DNA of 11,188 nt from Irineochytrium annulatum (GCA_027600665.1 JADGJL010000996.1:1-11188); one strand, 5' to 3'; counted from the first letter of the stretch, positions 1 to 8,075 are shown. Notes: generated by a model from the sequence alone, not told the origin. Made by a program: numbers and translations.

Positions 1-2
1 GC

Positions 3-1283
3 GGTGAGCGCGGGAGAGGGCATATGGGGATGGGTGGCGCAAATGCGACCGGGAACGGGATGGGGAACGTCGGTGGTGGACCCTACGGACGCGGATACAT
101 GCCGATGGGCGGGATGATGATGGGCGGGATGGGAATGAACGGCGTTGGCGGCGTCATGATGATGCCGAACCAGGCCGGTGGGGCGTATTACGGCGGTGCC
201 GGAGGTCGGATGATGATGGGGCGGAATAACATGATGGCGAACGGGATGATGATGGGTGGGATGATGAACGGCATGGGGTATATGGATGACGGCATGGGCG
301 GGGTCGTAGCGCCGGGATATGGAGCGCCCTATGGTCGAGGTGTTGGGATGCAGCACGCGTTTGGAGGTTCCGGAATGCGATATGACCCAATGGGTGGCGT
401 TGGTGGGCCTGGGATGCGGCGTGGCGGGGCGGCGGGTCTTGGTGGCAGCGCATACCCGCCTGTACGAAGAGGTGGCATGCAGCTGACGAACGCGCGGCCT
501 TTGACGGTGCCGGCGACGACGACGGCGGCCGTTCCGGGTGCATCGACGACTACGGCAACCGCTGCGACTGCCCCGACGTCACCCGCTCCGGGCACCGGCG
601 CGCCGGCCCCAGTAACAGACAGTAGCCCGACCATTCTTCTGTCGTCCGTCCCGACACCGTCGATGATGTCGCGCCCGCCCCCATTCCAGCTGCAACAGAA
701 CCAGCAGCAACAGCAGCGGCAGTGCCGGTTCGGCGCGAACTGCACGCGCGCTGACTGCGCCTTCTCACATCCGTCGCCCGCCGCTCTAATGGCCGCCGGC
801 ATGGTCGGCGGGCCGCAGTCGTCAATGATGTCCCGCGGGATGGGTGGACGGATGATGGTTGGTGGCCCCCAACGGCAGCACGTAGCCGTGCAGTGCAAGT
901 TCTGGCCGCGGTGCGCGAACCCGAACTGCCCGTTCATTCACCCGTCCGGTGGGGCCGCAGCAGGATCGGCAGGTGCGGTGGGTGGACCGGCCGGTCCGAT
1001 GAAGAACCACTCGAGCGTCGATATGAGCAAGGTGCCGTGCAAGTTCGAGCCCTTTTGCGGGAAAGCTGGGTGCCCGTTCTTACATGGGCCTCCTGTGGAG
1101 ATCATGAGCAAGACAAGGCCCGAGATGGCGGAAAAGAAGAAGCCCGGCGTTGGGCCGGGGCATCATAGCGAAAGAAGTTTCGCGGTGCCGGATGATGAGG
1201 TCGTGGAGGAGGTTACGGCGGAGGAGGCGGCGGCGGAGATTAAGGCGGAGAAGGTGGAAGGAGATATGCACGCGGAGGCATGA
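3..1283 (+). CDS. Nab2/ZC3H14-like poly(A)-binding CCCH zinc-finger protein, 5' partial
   Basis: The reading frame is open to the window edge and ends at TGA 1281-1283, so the gene probably starts upstream. The first in-frame ATG is at 24 (419 aa). Counting from that Met, three zinc fingers of the form C-x5-C-x4-C-x3-H are seen: C234/C240/C245/H249, C291/C297/C302/H306 and C339/C345/C350/H354. This tight spacing is the one known for Nab2 and ZC3H14, whose tandem fingers bind poly(A) RNA and control tail length and mRNA export in the nucleus. A Gln-rich stretch lies just before finger 1, as in Nab2. Residues 1 to about 135 are extremely Met- and Gly-rich with a few RG pairs; residues about 160-215 are Ala/Thr/Pro-rich; the C-terminal 40 residues are acidic (Glu/Ala/Lys). 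A Nab2 N-terminal PWI-like domain, if present, would lie outside the window. The assignment to the Nab2 class is firm; strict orthology is inferred. Confidence 0.85.
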   Translation, partial: GERGRGHMGMGGANATGNGMGNVGGGPYGRGYMPMGGMMMGGMGMNGVGGVMMMPNQAGGAYYGGAGGRMMMGRNNMMANGMMMGGMMNGMGYMDDGMGGVVAPGYGAPYGRGVGMQHAFGGSGMRYDPMGGVGGPGMRRGGAAGLGGSAYPPVRRGGMQLTNARPLTVPATTTAAVPGASTTTATAATAPTSPAPGTGAPAPVTDSSPTILLSSVPTPSMMSRPPPFQLQQNQQQQQRQCRFGANCTRADCAFSHPSPAALMAAGMVGGPQSSMMSRGMGGRMMVGGPQRQHVAVQCKFWPRCANPNCPFIHPSGGAAAGSAGAVGGPAGPMKNHSSVDMSKVPCKFEPFCGKAGCPFLHGPPVEIMSKTRPEMAEKKKPGVGPGHHSERSFAVPDDEVVEEVTAEEAAAEIKAEKVEGDMHAEA

Positions 1284-1685
1284 TTGCTTGCATGTTAATA
1301 AGCTTTTTTTTGGTTTTGCTGCAGGGATATAGAATGTCTGGGGATCTTTGTTGTCCATTAGATAGCGCTATTTGATTTGTACTTATTTGCCACCAAAAAT
1401 GCGCAGGAGGATGCGCAGGAGGAAGTTCTGAATAATTGAATATGATCGTCACTTGGTTTATGAGGGTGATGTTTTAGCCAGTTCGGTGACTGCGGAGGGG
1501 CTTGAATAGTATTGAAAGGAAAAGGATGAAAAAAAAATTGGTGCGAAAGGATAGAAGGTTTATGACTCATCGACTGCAATTTTTACCATTCCATTTTGCG
1601 CTTTCCAAAGTTGCAGCAGGTTGTTGGACCCAAATCGGTGGGTTTGGTAAGGGGTTTGTTGAGCGAATGATCAGCGACATCCCGC
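1284..1685. other. intergenic region between the zinc-finger gene and the orphan ORF
   Basis: No convincing gene is seen. The first 30 bases are AT-rich and hold a T run (about 1303-1311), suitable for 3'-end formation of the zinc-finger gene. A 68-codon ORF at 1502-1708 has poor codon character and an A9 run. It could still hide a leader exon for the next gene, since CAG and AAG acceptor-like sites occur at about 1690-1712. Confidence 0.5.
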
Positions 1686-1785
1686 ATGGCAGCAAAAGGC
1701 AGGACTAAAGTCTTCCGTCGTCCCGCACGACCGGCCGCTCCCCTCATACTCGCGGGCCCTCCTCTTGGACATCCTCTCCGCCGAA

Positions 1786-2997
1786 ATGCACCGGCCGTCT
1801 TCGGGTAGGCCTTCGTTCCCGCTTCGGTCGGACGCCCGCCTCATCCTCACGCACAACCCGCTCCACCGCCGCCTCCTTTGCGCACCGGTCAACGCCCGGC
1901 AGTCCCTCTGGACGGCGTCCGCACGCTCGTCGCACAGCGTCCGGAACGCCATCGGGGCCCTGAGCTCGACGGGGCAGCATCCGCATCGGCTTGCATTGAT
2001 GATCATCGGTCGGCGTGGCGCTGTTCAAAGTCGCGGCGCGCGTGGGGTTAAGGGGCCGGTGGAGGTGATGCTGGCGATCGTGCGGAATTCGGTTGAAGAC
2101 GGAGAACGCGGTGGCTGGGGATCCGGGGCGATCAGATGGTTATGCGCGGCAGTGAACGCCGCGATGGAGCTGAGGGGCGTGGAGGCGGATGACCTCGTGT
2201 TGGCCGGGATGAGGGCGTTAGGAAGTCAGCAAGGACGGGGGATTCCACATCAGTTAAGGGAGCGGACGGTTGGGATCGGCGTCGGAGCTGCGGACGATCA
2301 GGAGATCGCGGGCATGTGGAGACGAATATTGGGAGGAGACAGTGGCGACGAGAAGGGGTCGGTCGTTGAAAGCGAAGCAAGGGATCATGGTGGGCAGACG
2401 AGCTTTAGGGAGCTAATGGGGGTATCGACCTCAACTCAACAAGCCGCGACACAACGACCGCTTGAACGAGACTCAGTCGTCTTTGTCGCTCACGACGCGA
2501 GGCCGATCCCCGTTGTCCGTGGCTCCGGCACTCCTAACACGTCAGCAATCGCGGGTAACTCAGATGCAGCGTCGCGACGGCCATCGTTCGTGCTGCTTCT
2601 AAATGAGGTCGTGGCGATCGCGAACGCGTCCGTGTCACGGCCTACTTTAGAGACGAGGGGAAGGCACTTGCGGCTCGCGCTGCTGTTCGACACTATAGAC
2701 AAAGGAACTCCACCATGGGAAGACGAGCGGATACTGGACTTCGGCGGCGAAGGCTGGTGGAGGGTCATCACGGATCCGCCTAACGCGAGCGATACGTTAA
2801 CGGCGCCAGGCCGGGCTGGTGACGAGAGGATGGCGCTCGACGTCGAGGGCATGAGAATCCGTCGGGGGTTGCCCAGCCGCGAAATGATGGTTGAGAGGTG
2901 CACGGCCAATGAGGTCCGCCTCTTGGACGCGCATATGGAGATGGAGGTACTACGAAGGAGGGTGGCAAAGAGGCTGGTGGATGAGCTGCCGAGGTAA
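1786..2997 (+). CDS. hypothetical protein, about 403 aa, no recognised domain
   Basis: One long open frame ends at TAA 2995-2997. The first in-frame ATG is 1786. The frame stays open back to 1663 with strongly C/G-ending codons from about 1711, so the true N-terminus may come from an upstream exon or a non-ATG region. The protein is soluble-looking, with Arg-, Gly- and Ser-rich stretches, a hydrophobic patch early on (around LALMIIG, about residue 68) and a probable amphipathic helix at the C-terminus (from ANEVRLLD to the end). There are no zinc ligands, membrane segments or known catalytic motif. The antisense frames over it are also open, but codon third positions favour the plus strand. 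I do not recognise the family. It could be lineage-specific, and its independence from the flanking genes is inferred from the lack of splice links. Confidence 0.6.
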   Translation: MHRPSSGRPSFPLRSDARLILTHNPLHRRLLCAPVNARQSLWTASARSSHSVRNAIGALSSTGQHPHRLALMIIGRRGAVQSRGARGVKGPVEVMLAIVRNSVEDGERGGWGSGAIRWLCAAVNAAMELRGVEADDLVLAGMRALGSQQGRGIPHQLRERTVGIGVGAADDQEIAGMWRRILGGDSGDEKGSVVESEARDHGGQTSFRELMGVSTSTQQAATQRPLERDSVVFVAHDARPIPVVRGSGTPNTSAIAGNSDAASRRPSFVLLLNEVVAIANASVSRPTLETRGRHLRLALLFDTIDKGTPPWEDERILDFGGEGWWRVITDPPNASDTLTAPGRAGDERMALDVEGMRIRRGLPSREMMVERCTANEVRLLDAHMEMEVLRRRVAKRLVDELPR

Positions 2998-3487
2998 GAA
3001 CACTGAAGGGCGAACCGTGAGCGTTCCAGCGGCGAGCCGTTGCAAATATAAAACACTAGTGACCATTGAGAACTGACTTCCTTCTGTACATGAGCTCGTG
3101 ATGTACATATTAGTAGCTGTCGTTAGGAGGCTTCCTCACAGGTGCGGATGTACGCAGCTGAACCGGAAACTGAAATTTTCCAATTTCCATCTCCGTTCGA
3201 ACTCTGAAATAATGTCAGCATTATCCTTTGCCATTGCAGCTTCCACGATCATAACTGGGGAATTGCGCCTCTAAGCACCGCAAACATGTTTCTTATCTAT
3301 AATCAACGCGCCTCGTAGCAGGGTCACGTGCATGGGCCATCGCCACAGCCAGTTCGCCCCTACAGAAGGGCAGAACGTGCGTTGCATTGGTTGCTAACGC
3401 GTCCTGGACCATAATCATTCTCTATTGCAAAGCACATGCAAGAGCCATCGCCATTGCGGAGACCGCGCGTTCTTGCGTTGCCCGCGC
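2998..3487. other. intergenic region with PUF-like site and upstream control region of the secreted-peptide gene
   Basis: No gene is seen. The first 110 bases probably include the 3' end of the preceding gene. They contain an ATATAAAA stretch at about 3045 and a paired TGTACA motif at 3085-3109. From about 3320 the sequence is the upstream region of the peptide gene, with CACGTG at 3325-3330 and an imperfect duplication described separately. Confidence 0.45.
3325..3457 (+). repeat. imperfect direct repeat in the promoter region
   Basis: A 25-nt unit at 3325-3349 recurs at 3433-3457 with 20 of 25 positions identical; both contain GCCATCGCCA. The first copy opens with CACGTG, the second with CACATG. 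Each copy is followed 41-53 nt later by TGCGTTGC (3378 and 3474). This could be a duplicated regulatory module or chance similarity. Confidence 0.4.
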
Positions 3488-3495
3488 ATATAAAG
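3488..3495 (+). promoter_or_regulatory. TATA box of the secreted-peptide gene
   Basis: ATATAAAG sits 80 nt before the ATG at 3568. It is followed by a C/A/T-rich leader with CAAC motifs, typical of highly expressed fungal genes with short 5' UTRs. The ATG context is CAACACCATG. Confidence 0.65.
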
Positions 3496-3567
3496 CAGCT
3501 GATGCGGCCATACCTTCCAATTTATCCAACAACAAGTTCCTCCTCTCAACTTCTCAACAGCAACACC

Positions 3568-3790
3568 ATGCAATTCTTCAACGTCGTCGCCCTCGCCCTC
3601 GTCGTTTTCGCCGCCGCCGCCAGCGCCGCGCCTTCGCCTGTGGCCGAGCCCATCATGTGCCACAAGCCTGTACGTAAACGCAATTACGCGATGTATTGGT
3701 GAAGGAGAATGCACTTTAGTGACAATCGATGTATTATTCTAATCACAGGATGAGGATGGTTGCCGCGACAAGGTTATCGGCCACTTCTGA
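3568..3790 (+). CDS. small secreted two-cysteine peptide, 47 aa, two exons
   Basis: Exon 1 is 3568-3669 (34 codons) and exon 2 is 3749-3790, ending at TGA 3788-3790. The 79-nt phase-0 intron has donor GTACGT, a CTAAT branch-like site and acceptor CACAG. Residues 1-20 are a textbook signal peptide: short N-region, Val/Ala/Leu core, Ala-Ser-Ala before the predicted cut near residue 20 or 21. The mature part is about 27 aa, Pro-rich at first, with Cys31 and Cys39 that could form one disulfide, and ends GHF. A TATA box lies upstream and AATAAA downstream. Small size, secretion and two cysteines fit a peptide signal, effector or defence-like peptide, but I recognise no family and assign no function. 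If the intron is kept, translation stops at 3702 after a Lys-Arg pair (see findings). Confidence 0.7.
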
Positions 3791-3865
3791 AAGGTCACTC
3801 CTCTTAGCAGTACGAAAGGAGAAGCTGTTAGCAAACGAACGAATGAATAAGTTTTGAACTGAAGA

Positions 3866-3871
3866 AATAAA
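3866..3871 (+). terminator. poly(A) signal of the secreted-peptide gene
   Basis: AATAAA lies 76 nt after the stop codon of the small secreted peptide, a normal distance for cleavage and polyadenylation in fungi. Nothing else in the neighbourhood competes for it. Confidence 0.5.
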
Positions 3872-3994
3872 TTGCGCTTTGCCATATCCTCTACATTGTT
3901 GAATGCGGTTATTCCACTGGAGTGGACAAAGGGTTGCGCAATTTTGCGACATCGACGTTGCTGACGGAGCGCAAAATGGTTACGTTTGTCGAGA

Positions 3995-4515
3995 ATGAGT
4001 CTCATGGAGATCAGGACGAAGGAATCGGCAGGCTGCTCCGACTACCGCGTCGCCGACCTGTCGTTTGGCCGCTGCACCTTTGTACGAGCTCTAATCAACG
4101 GTCTTCAGGTTTAAGGCCGAATGGTTCTGATCGACGACGCAGAGCTCTTCGCTCACGAGCATAAGATCGCTGCACGAACTTGCCATCCCGATGGTAAATG
4201 CAACCTTGACGGCCTTGTTGCGCTTATGGATGTCGTGAATGAGCTGACGGGCGTGCGACGTCTCCACGTCTTCATGACGGAGCAAAGGGCACAGAGAGAT
4301 CGGGCCTGTATGCGCCAGGCCTTAGCTGGAAGTTGGATAAGGGCACGTCAGCTGTTCGCGTGCTGCTGATTAACTATGAGGAGATCGAACGCGACGGCTT
4401 GCCCCGGCTGGAGCAGCGAGAATTGGAACTTTCTGCACTCGTCGACGGATGTGAGTTTCCCCCCCTGCATTCGTCTACGCAACAACTACGGAAATTGCTT
4501 CCGATGGACGAGTGA
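3995..4515 (+). pseudogene. broken coding-like region of unknown family
   Basis: From ATG 3995 a frame with plausible amino-acid content runs to an in-frame TAA at 4112-4114. It continues in the same frame from ATG 4121 (starting MVLIDDAELFAHEHK) to about 4325, then appears to resume one frame over (LDKGTSAVRVLLINYEEIE) up to TGA 4513-4515. Neither half has a recognisable domain. A good donor, GTGAGT, occurs at 4451. Joining it to the AAAG acceptor at 4593 keeps a frame open to about 4790, so part of this could be a live spliced gene whose 5' exons I have misjudged. The in-frame stop and the frame change favour a decayed gene. No signal peptide or membrane segment is visible. Confidence 0.3.
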
Positions 4516-4593
4516 AAGGAGAATTTGTGCTGGGGAATTGGCTGTTTTTAAAGCAAGAATCTCGACACTGACCTCCACTGATCATGAACAAAG

Positions 4594-5285
4594 GTGGAAC
4601 TTTACTTTTATGCAGCCTAGCCCTACACGAGTCTTACATAGCCACATCAGCCAGAGCAGCGGGTGGAGCAAAAGCGCGTCTAGGACGCGCGCGGGAAGCT
4701 TGCTGTCCGTGGAGTCGCTGGGAATTTGGTCAGAGGACGGCGGTGCAGTTGTGACGAGGGCGATGACAAGGGTCGGGGTCGTCAAACTTGACGCCAGTCG
4801 CGGGGCCAGCCAAAATCGACCGGGAGCCCTTTCACTCTGCAGGGGTCAAAAGCATGCTCTCGTCAATGTCAATGGGGAGGTATAGGAATAATCTGCCGAC
4901 ACATTGCCAGCAAGGCACGCCTAATTTCCATAATGGAAATCGATGAAGGCGAAGACGGTAGCTTACGTAGGCATCGTACTGAAAACGACTATGGGAACAA
5001 AGGAGATAACATAACATTTCTCCCGTCGAAAGTAAGCCAGCACCAATCATAGCAGTAACATAGAATGCAGACTTGGACATGTAGTTACATATTGTATTCA
5101 AATTGGGCGTATTCAATTTGCAGGTGTCAGATACAATAATAATAATAAAAAAGCACCTTCCACAGAAAGATACTTTACACAAAAAGTTCTCCAAAACCCA
5201 CCGAAGAACATTACTGTCGTTAGCCGTCGCCAACCCATCGCACCCGAGCACAGTCAATAAAACTATGCACTACCGCCAAAATTCA
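4594..5285. other. stretch without a firm gene
   Basis: Up to about 4790 the sequence may be the last exon of the broken upstream gene. From about 4870 on, base composition becomes AT-rich and no frame on either strand looks coding. A short (AAT)n microsatellite lies at 5135-5148. The region holds the facing 3' ends of the plus-strand remnant and the minus-strand RhoGEF gene, which ends at 5286. Confidence 0.45.
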
Positions 5286-7283
5286 TCACTGATATAACAA
5301 CAGTGGTGGCAGCCCCGCCTCCTTCCGCACCGTCCGAAGCTCCGACTGCAGCGACCGAATAAAGTCCATCCTCCTCGACCCCGGTTCCTGCCCATCGATC
5401 TTAAACTCGAATAAGTTGCTGAACCCGGGCGTCGTCAGACTTGTCGCTCTCCGATTCTCATCGCTCAACGTGATTCGCGCCCAGTCATCTATTGCGCCAG
5501 AGTCAGCTTCGTCACCGCAACGAGCAAAGGAAACAATAATACTCACTCCCCAAATCCTCCAACGTGACTTCCAACAAATCCAGCCACCTCAAAAACTTGT
5601 ACTGGTGCTGCTGCGCACCAAACACCTTCCGCTGCACCGTAACGACCATGATCAAATCCGAGCAAAGAAACAGATGCAAATGCCGATTGGACCGATCCAT
5701 GGCGTCGATAGAGATGATGCACCGTCGCCGGGAGGTTAAAAGCGTGGGAGGGCAGTTGAGCGTGACATCGTGTGCCTTGAAAAGGGAGATAAGCATGACC
5801 ATCTCGGCCATCTTGTCGTTGACGGTCGTGGCGAGGGAAGACATCGCTTCCAAAGCGTTTTTGATGTTGGCGCTGTCGGGGTGGTTGTCGGCGGTTTTCT
5901 TATCGAGCTCTGGGTGCGAGATAGGTTCAGGAAAGGTCGATGGAGTAAGTAGGAGGGAGAGCATTACCACGGATAAGAAGAGGGTACTTCGTCATGCGCT
6001 GCATGGGCCTGACCAGCAGGTCCTTCAGGCCGTGCTTCACCTCCTCGGATTTGGTGCATTCCTGCGGGCTGTCGTCAATATCTTCATCCCAAATATTTAC
6101 GCTTGTCAAACTCACAATTAAGAACTTTTTGAACTCGGGATTGTTCGTTTCCTCCTCGCTCATCGTTTTTGTCGCGGATGAGTAGTTATTAATGTAGACA
6201 ATATAGTACTTTGCCATTTGCTCCTTCTGCAATGTTTGTATATAGCGTTAGACACGACAGTAACGCCAAGCGGAGTTAAAAAACGCACATATTCAAGGAA
6301 AAGCGTGCCAATACTCGTCTCTGACGGCGCCCAGGAATCCGCTGAGAGGAGCTCCTCCATCATTGCGAGGAAAGAGGTGTGGAGGTCGTAGAGATCCTCT
6401 AACGTGAAGAGTAAAGACAAACCAAGGATGAGACCAAAGGCAGTGAGAGCAACACACACCCATCCCCGCAAAGATCTTGTTAATGGATATCCGGCTGAGG
6501 ATTTCCCGCTCCTCGAGCCTCTTCTTACAGATCTGAAAACCCAACGTTAGTTCTAGACACGCAGTCTAAACCGCAAATCGCCTGCTCATACATTTTTGAT
6601 CACACCCAGCTCCTTGTAGTAATTCCGCTCCGTCGTGAGGATCTCTAGCACGGCGTAACCTCGAATGCCATCCTTGATCAGGTGGTATTCGGGCTGTAAA
6701 AAATATCGTCAGCACTGAAAGCGGCCACGAAGCCACAAAGACAGAAGCGGCCATACCGTATTCGGCACGGACGAGTCCACGGACGGCGCAGCCGCTACAG
6801 CCGGTATGGGTATCGACATGTACTCCCACGCATCCTGCCAACCGAGCCATTATGATGAGCTAACTACTCTCCTGGAGGCGGCCCATTCCTCCAACATGAC
6901 CCCACAAAAGCACAACATACCGAAGGCAAGCTTCCCGATATCGCATCAATGAGATGCGGCGCCAGCAGCACCATCGCATCCGCGCTGTATAGCGGGCTCC
7001 TCAGCAACGGCGGGTCTAGACCCCTCGGCAACATCTCCTCCTCCATGACAACTGGTCTGGTCCCTACGCTCGCCATGGCCGCGGCTGCAGCAAGGATCGA
7101 CGGATGCGTGGACTGTTGCGACTGTTGCGGGTAGCCGTTCGACACACCGTTCGGGGTCGCGGAGGAGGATGCGAGGCGCTGGGGAGGGTCCGGGTGTGAC
7201 CAGGAGGACAAAGGGTGCTGCTGGTAGGGGTCGGGGTCGTAACTGAGGGAGTGATCGATGGAGCGGGACTCGGTGCGGTTCAT
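5286..7283 (-). CDS. Dbl-family Rho guanine-nucleotide exchange factor (DH-PH), nine exons
   Basis: Spliced from the minus strand: 7283-6921, 6834-6757, 6693-6592, 6532-6460, 6398-6289, 6226-6116, 6061-5968, 5909-5547 and 5488-5286, giving 498 aa. All eight introns are GT-AG, 54-86 nt, and every phase matches. Residues 1 to about 145 are Ser/Pro/Gln-rich and disordered. The DH domain spans about 157-350: it opens with the CR1-like VLEILTTERNYYKEL, continues through IFAGMEDLYDLH and YYIVYINNY, and reaches the conserved CR3 helix LLVRPMQRMTKYPLLI at about 294-309. A PH domain follows (about 360-480) with LHLFLCSDLIMVV and a C-terminal helix at MDFIRSLQSELR. Such proteins load GTP on Rho/Cdc42-type GTPases at membranes to steer polarity, wall synthesis or cytokinesis. 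The start is the first ATG of the first exon; an upstream leader exon is possible. No DEP or CNH domain is present, unlike yeast Rom2, so the exact subfamily is open. Confidence 0.88.
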
Positions 7284-7966
7284 AGGACCGAACACGGCGA
7301 GGCACAGGCCAGGAGAAGGATGCCCTGGGCGATCAGGGCTGGCGGCGGGACAGGTGAGGGTCTGAGCCAAAACGGATTTGCCAACACCAAACGGCACGAG
7401 CGGTGAATACGATCTTGCTTTTACTTACAATGTAGCGAAAAGGATACGGCTAAAACTCACGACTTCGATAGAAAAGAAGAAATCACATCCTAATAATAAC
7501 AATACGAGTCGACTAGAGTAAAAGGTACGCCCTTTAAGTCGGTACATGGCATCATAATGTCAGCTCTCCTGCGGCAAGGTCCAAATAGTCGGCCTGCATC
7601 GCCTGTCATTACATCGCACGCCCTCGTGGCTAGCTTCTGGTTTAGCTCCGGGCCATGCTCTCCAGGTACGATATGCCACCAATTCAAACGCCTCCCGCAT
7701 TTACTCTCCTCAATCGCCGCGAGCAGACGTTATTGTTTGTCGCAGCCCCCGGGTCAGAGGAGACGACGAGGGTCACGGGATGGCAAGGATCCTCTAAAGG
7801 AGGGTGGCGGGCCATAAAGTGGACGCCTGCGGACCAGGTAATCATGCTAGTCATGCTACCAGGTCGAAAACCATTCCGGCAGCAAACGCGCAGGGGCAAA
7901 AATTGTAAAGTTTCCCGTGCTTTGCATTTCGGTTCATAAATCACACAAATGTGAAACAAATCTAAA
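7284..7966. other. upstream region of the RhoGEF gene and 5' flank of the tRNA
   Basis: The minus strand holds donor-like sites GTAAGT (at 7428) and GTGAGT (at 7460) upstream of the RhoGEF start. A 5'-UTR intron or an extra leader exon is therefore possible. An open frame at 7655-7939 (+, 94 codons, no similarity recognised, Arg/Lys-rich end) has mixed codon character; I do not call it a gene. The last 40 bases before the tRNA are AT-rich, as usual for tRNA flanks. Confidence 0.4.
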
Positions 7967-8060
7967 GCTCCGGTAGCTCAGTTTGGTAGAGCTTTGATCT
8001 TATGAGGATACGCGTCCTGATGCCAGTCAACGGCCGTGGGTTCGATCCCCACCCGGAGCA
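7967..8060 (+). tRNA. tRNA-Ile(UAU) with 20-nt intron
   Basis: The acceptor stem GCTCCGG (7967-7973) pairs with CCGGAGC (8053-8059), with discriminator A8060. The D arm is GCTC/GAGC with loop AGTTTGGTA. The anticodon stem TTGAT (7994-7998) pairs with GTCAA (8026-8030). The anticodon TAT is 8001-8003. The T arm is GTGGG-TTCGATC-CCCAC. The usual intron site after base 37 gives an intron at 8005-8024 and a mature length of 74 nt. ATA at 8008-8010 can pair with the anticodon, as in known tRNA-Ile(UAU) precursors. A box (TAGCTCAGTTTGG) and B box (GGTTCGATCCC) are both present. It would read the isoleucine codon AUA. Odd point: position 37 is G8004, where tRNAs for codons starting with A normally carry A. 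Confidence 0.93.
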
Positions 8061-8071
8061 ACAAATTAAAA

Positions 8072-8075
8072 TTTT
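8072..8075 (+). terminator. RNA polymerase III terminator
   Basis: TTTT lies 12 nt after the tRNA 3' end, with a second TTTT at 8084-8087 as backup. This is the normal Pol III stop signal. Confidence 0.7.

Noticed and set aside
329..937. 202-codon antisense frame opposite the zinc-finger gene
   Set aside because: The plus strand carries three exact CCCH fingers, so the antisense frame is a by-product of GC-rich codons.
2490..3056. 188-codon antisense frame opposite the orphan ORF
   Set aside because: It is Ser/Arg-rich with no domain and lies fully against the longer, better-biased plus-strand frame.
4084..4117. Very short intron (27-34 nt, GTACGAG with CTAAT and CTTCAG) bypassing the TAA at 4112
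   Set aside because: It is shorter than every supported intron here (54 nt or more), and no acceptor choice both removes the stop and keeps the downstream frame.
4832..5257. 141-codon minus-strand frame downstream of the RhoGEF
   Set aside because: It is Cys/Leu/Phe/Tyr-rich in AT-rich DNA with a poly-Ile run encoded by a microsatellite. It shows no splice or domain support.
7284..7397. Longer RhoGEF N-terminus from a GTG at 7397
   Set aside because: Nuclear genes rarely start at GTG. The first ATG in frame is 7283, and the extra segment may be leader or an unspliced intron end.
7655..7939. 94-codon plus-strand frame before the tRNA
   Set aside because: Composition is only mildly coding-like, with no domain, no splice partner and no promoter, so it is left as an unproven ORF.
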